DNA of 7,672 bases. Origin: Promicromonosporaceae bacterium (lineage in GTDB: Bacteria; Actinomycetota; Actinomycetes; Actinomycetales; Cellulomonadaceae). How positions within the stretch are numbered: position 1 is the stretch's first letter; every line of letters begins with the position of its first letter. The translations under genes and the position numbers were made by a program. Below, piece by piece: positions 6,301 to 7,672 of this stretch. The stretch covers positions 1 through 7,672 of the forward strand of contig WRIF01000062.1 of the NCBI GenBank assembly GCA_009782865.1, given 5' to 3'. The notes beneath the pieces were generated by a model, which made no database searches, was not told the DNA's origin, and saw only the letters and a list, made by a program, of their open reading frames with translations.

Positions 6301-7672
6301 AACGTGAGTGCCGACTTCACCTTTACCCGCATCGCCGGTGACGACGACGATGGCCCGGTCAATCTGCTGCTCAACCCGTCGTTCGAATACCCGGACATGT
6401 CGATGTGGCTGGTGGAGTCCGCGCAGGGCCTGCCCACCGATGCCCCCGGCGGCTCCGGCCTCGGCCGCGGACAGACCATGCCGCTAACGGGCGCCTACTC
6501 GCTGCGTTTCTGGCACGACCAGAACAGCTATTTCAACATCCGCCAGTATGTGGACATCCCTGAGTCCGGCACCTATGACTTCTCGGCCTGGTTCCAGGGC
6601 GTCTCCGGCCCGGCCTGGGCAGGCCACGCCTACCCGTTCATCTCGCTCGACGGCACCTTGGTCGGCGGCGGTTCGACCTACCGAGTCGATCTGCCCGGCG
6701 GGAACAACTGGCGCGAACTCGCTGTCTCCGAGGTAGAGCTGGAGGCCGGTGACCGCGTGGTGGTCGGCGTGCAGGCCTACCTGCCCCCGAACTCCTGGGG
6801 ATCGTTCGACGATTTCAGCCTGGTGTTGGTCGAGGCCGCGTCCCCGGTGATGTGTGAGTACGCGGGCTTGGAGCATCTCTACGCCGATGACCCGCTGTGC
6901 GTCTACACCCCGCCGCCGTACGTCGAGCTAGATTCGGTGGCGATTTCCGGTGCTGCCGTGTTCGGTCAGACCCTGACCGCCACGGTAACCGGGCTGGATC
7001 CGGCCGACGCCGCGGTGGAGTTCGAGTGGCTGCGCGGCACCGAGGTGATCGGTACCGCGCGGGAGTTCGCGCTGACCGACGCCTCCCTGGTTGGCGTCGA
7101 GATCGTGGTACGCGCCACGGCGACCGCTGATGGTTTCCTGCCGGTCACCGTGTCTTCGGCTCCGGTCACGATTGCCGCGGCGACCTTCACCGGTTCGGTG
7201 GCGATCACCGGGACGGCCGAGGTTGGCTCTACCCTGTCCGCGGTGTCTGAGTTCGCCCCGGCCACCGGCGTTGTCACGTACCAGTGGTACGCCGACGGCG
7301 CGCCTATCGCGGGGGCCACCGCGGCCCTGCTCGACCTGTCGGCCGACCTGGTCGGCGCGGTGATCACGGTCGCCGCCACCAGCTCATCCGCCGGATTCGA
7401 GACCCTCACCGTCACCTCGGCCGCCACCGTTCCGGTGGCGCTGCCGCCTGCAAGGTGTGCCTACGAGGGTCTGGAGCATTTGTACGCGGATGACCCGCTG
7501 TGCGTCTATCCCGGTGATGGTACTGAGCCTGGTTTCGCTGCGGATCGTCTGGCGATTCGTCGGGGTAACCAGTTCTTCAAGTCGTTTGACTTGGTTGGCG
7601 GTAACGCTGACATCAACTTCACCTTCGGTCGCGTGGGTGATGAGGTGTTCATGGGTGACTGGAACGGTAACG
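3289..7672 (+). CDS. Extracellular multimodular alpha-amylase (GH13_28, AmyE type), 5' part
   Basis: ATG 3289 opens a frame with no stop for 1461 codons to the right edge. The signal peptide (MRLRFKGALIAACAALL) has AIA cleavage after residue 27. Residues 45-543 match B. subtilis AmyE: NILHAWNMTFRDI, VIQTSPI, YQPTAFRIGN, region I DAVPNH (162-167), GLVDFDT, region II GFRYDAMVHIELP with nucleophile D255, region III QYGE with acid/base E300, and region IV WVESHD with D370. It should hydrolyse internal alpha-1,4 bonds of starch outside the cell (EC 3.2.1.1). Then follow X1 (545-640), CBM26-like (641-736), X2 (738-825), CBM26-like (826-925), X3 (927-1018), a CBM4/CBM61-like module (1025-1182), C-x14-C, two Ig-like domains (1212-1298, 1300-1384), a second C-x14-C, linker and the first C-terminal repeat (from 1416). 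Unusual: the Lys normal before His259 is Val258, and C264/C272 flank a loop beside the active site. AmyE is only 659 residues long. Confidence 0.93.
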   Translation, partial: MRLRFKGALIAACAALLSTSVIAPAIADAPVPVAEATEVTAATAPVALDFDFDRHGLPDTMQGGNILHAWNMTFRDIEANLPAIAAAGFGVIQTSPIGESMITPPDFDYYRDEPGGNRHIESPWWVLYQPTAFRIGNILGSEAEFRSLTQAAAAHGIHVIVDAVPNHTSAYFHLLDDELRGRHDWFRAVPGRGGWYDQNIGDYRGGADWGDRYATTRLRLLGLVDFDTGNPSFQQRYFQFLGEKIAAGASGFRYDAMVHIELPCPFDGPYMCSDFWPNAQRFVEQRVSEMHGIDTFQYGELLHRLHNTYLDAIPGMHVTADNYGYWLRDQMLRNGNISSWDVNWGQPQNESSPLGRHRAERLVPWVESHDHFGNAGVSNWISDAQFRVGWGLIAARADTTPLWLVRPGQDAMLPNGNFNNNGNMFSENADGTWRNNWGHDRFFEDPTIVAINWFSNHFNGQPERTSTHGQVAMIERGASPQQTDGVVIVNAGTNWTRVDFPVNLPDGTVTDQVSGNEFTVAGGRISGHYLAPRSVIVAYHPDTAIVARPGVAAEPGTSTFHDEAGVAVTLSAFNATAASYAVSLRGEVVAAGSYAHGDVITIGADAEIGDDFVLRLEATDGEDTATGEFTFTRVEAPGPIRIEFTHPSWAAPRIWAWNAAGNQTGGNWNSAPLMTREVADDGVEVWVHTFAPDVEAPLQVMFHNGAGQQVPPSDGWRVEGSARVTHTGEVTPIVVTPGPVVYITGGVANFDNASGIDVTLRAQRTTEQSFTVTRDGEEIAAGAFAPGEVLNVGAGAAPGEVFVLTVTGTDGNRVDTRSFQFVRVDSQAPLRIEFTHPSWEAPRLWAWTAEANLVGGDWDNAPLMTRETAADGTEVWVHTLPAGTSVPVSVIVHNGDGEQLPPLNQGGWLLTTSSRITHTGEIDRIDPVFGEPRLWITPDVTEFTGEQGLQVRMHGENMRTMQFQYRGMPMLADFVNGQTQTVGVGIPVDSEVYLRLVGVALNGENVSADFTFTRIAGDDDDGPVNLLLNPSFEYPDMSMWLVESAQGLPTDAPGGSGLGRGQTMPLTGAYSLRFWHDQNSYFNIRQYVDIPESGTYDFSAWFQGVSGPAWAGHAYPFISLDGTLVGGGSTYRVDLPGGNNWRELAVSEVELEAGDRVVVGVQAYLPPNSWGSFDDFSLVLVEAASPVMCEYAGLEHLYADDPLCVYTPPPYVELDSVAISGAAVFGQTLTATVTGLDPADAAVEFEWLRGTEVIGTAREFALTDASLVGVEIVVRATATADGFLPVTVSSAPVTIAAATFTGSVAITGTAEVGSTLSAVSEFAPATGVVTYQWYADGAPIAGATAALLDLSADLVGAVITVAATSSSAGFETLTVTSAATVPVALPPARCAYEGLEHLYADDPLCVYPGDGTEPGFAADRLAIRRGNQFFKSFDLVGGNADINFTFGRVGDEVFMGDWNGN
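4945..5760 (+). repeat. X-CBM26-X block, second copy (paralogous to 1293-2114)
   Basis: These 816 bases correspond module for module to residues 50-323 of the upstream protein. Here they follow the catalytic domain directly and are followed by a second CBM26-like module, absent from the smaller protein. The aromatic positions W649, W655, W657 and W668 are kept. Confidence 0.8.
6853..6900 (+). repeat. C-x14-C cassette, copy 2
   Basis: Encodes CEYAGLEHLYADDPLC (residues 1189-1204) at the junction between the CBM4/CBM61-like module and the first Ig-like domain. It differs from copy 3 at only two residues despite lying 600 bases away. Confidence 0.7.
7456..7503 (+). repeat. C-x14-C cassette, copy 3
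   Basis: Encodes CAYEGLEHLYADDPLC (residues 1390-1405) before the short linker VYPGDGTEPG and the C-terminal repeat array. This is the position copy 1 occupies in the smaller paralogue, where the linker is the long VEPGDE array. Confidence 0.7.
7534..7672 (+). repeat. FG-GAP/VCBS-like repeat array, first unit, cut by the window edge
   Basis: Encodes FAADRLAIRRGNQFFKSF, then NFTFGRVGDEVFMGDWNGN to the edge. It matches the first unit of the smaller paralogue (FRADRLGLRRGNRFFKNL) including the distinctive ADRL opening, so both proteins probably end in the same domain. Confidence 0.8.

Overview
The window is GC-rich, with C/G-ending codons in most of its coding sequence and weak or absent Shine-Dalgarno sites. 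It encodes a large secreted multimodular amylase. Together these point to a high-GC Gram-positive actinobacterium. The C-terminal repeat style (GDWNGDGIDT..VRRGN) recalls the Actinomycetaceae, but this is an impression from memory and the genus cannot be fixed from the sequence.

Layout. Positions 1-855 on the minus strand hold the N-terminal 285 codons of a type I restriction HsdR-like nuclease/helicase; the gene continues past the left edge. Positions 856-1145 form a divergent intergenic region with inverted repeats, a LacI-type palindrome and candidate -10 elements for both directions. Positions 1146-3152 on the plus strand encode a complete 668-residue secreted protein. It has a signal peptide, starch-binding-type modules, a 15-copy VEPGDE/Q linker and five FG-GAP/VCBS-like repeats, but no catalytic domain. 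Positions 3153-3288 carry a strong hairpin and a leader resembling that of the preceding gene. Positions 3289-7672 on the plus strand encode at least 1461 residues of an extracellular alpha-amylase of the Bacillus subtilis AmyE type (GH13_28). It is followed by two X-module/CBM26-like pairs, a third X module, a CBM4/CBM61-like module, two Ig-like domains and the start of the same C-terminal repeat array; it runs off the right edge.

How they fit together. The two plus-strand genes are tandem paralogues. They share the signal peptide, part of the leader, an X-CBM26-X block, a C-x14-C cassette and the C-terminal repeats, and differ mainly in whether the amylase domain is present. The simplest reading is a secreted starch-degrading enzyme paired with a non-catalytic partner that binds the same polymer and is localised by the same C-terminal domain. 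The restriction gene is a separate divergent unit with no visible functional link. The pair of paralogues is the most interesting content of the window; nothing seen here amounts to a wholly unknown system.
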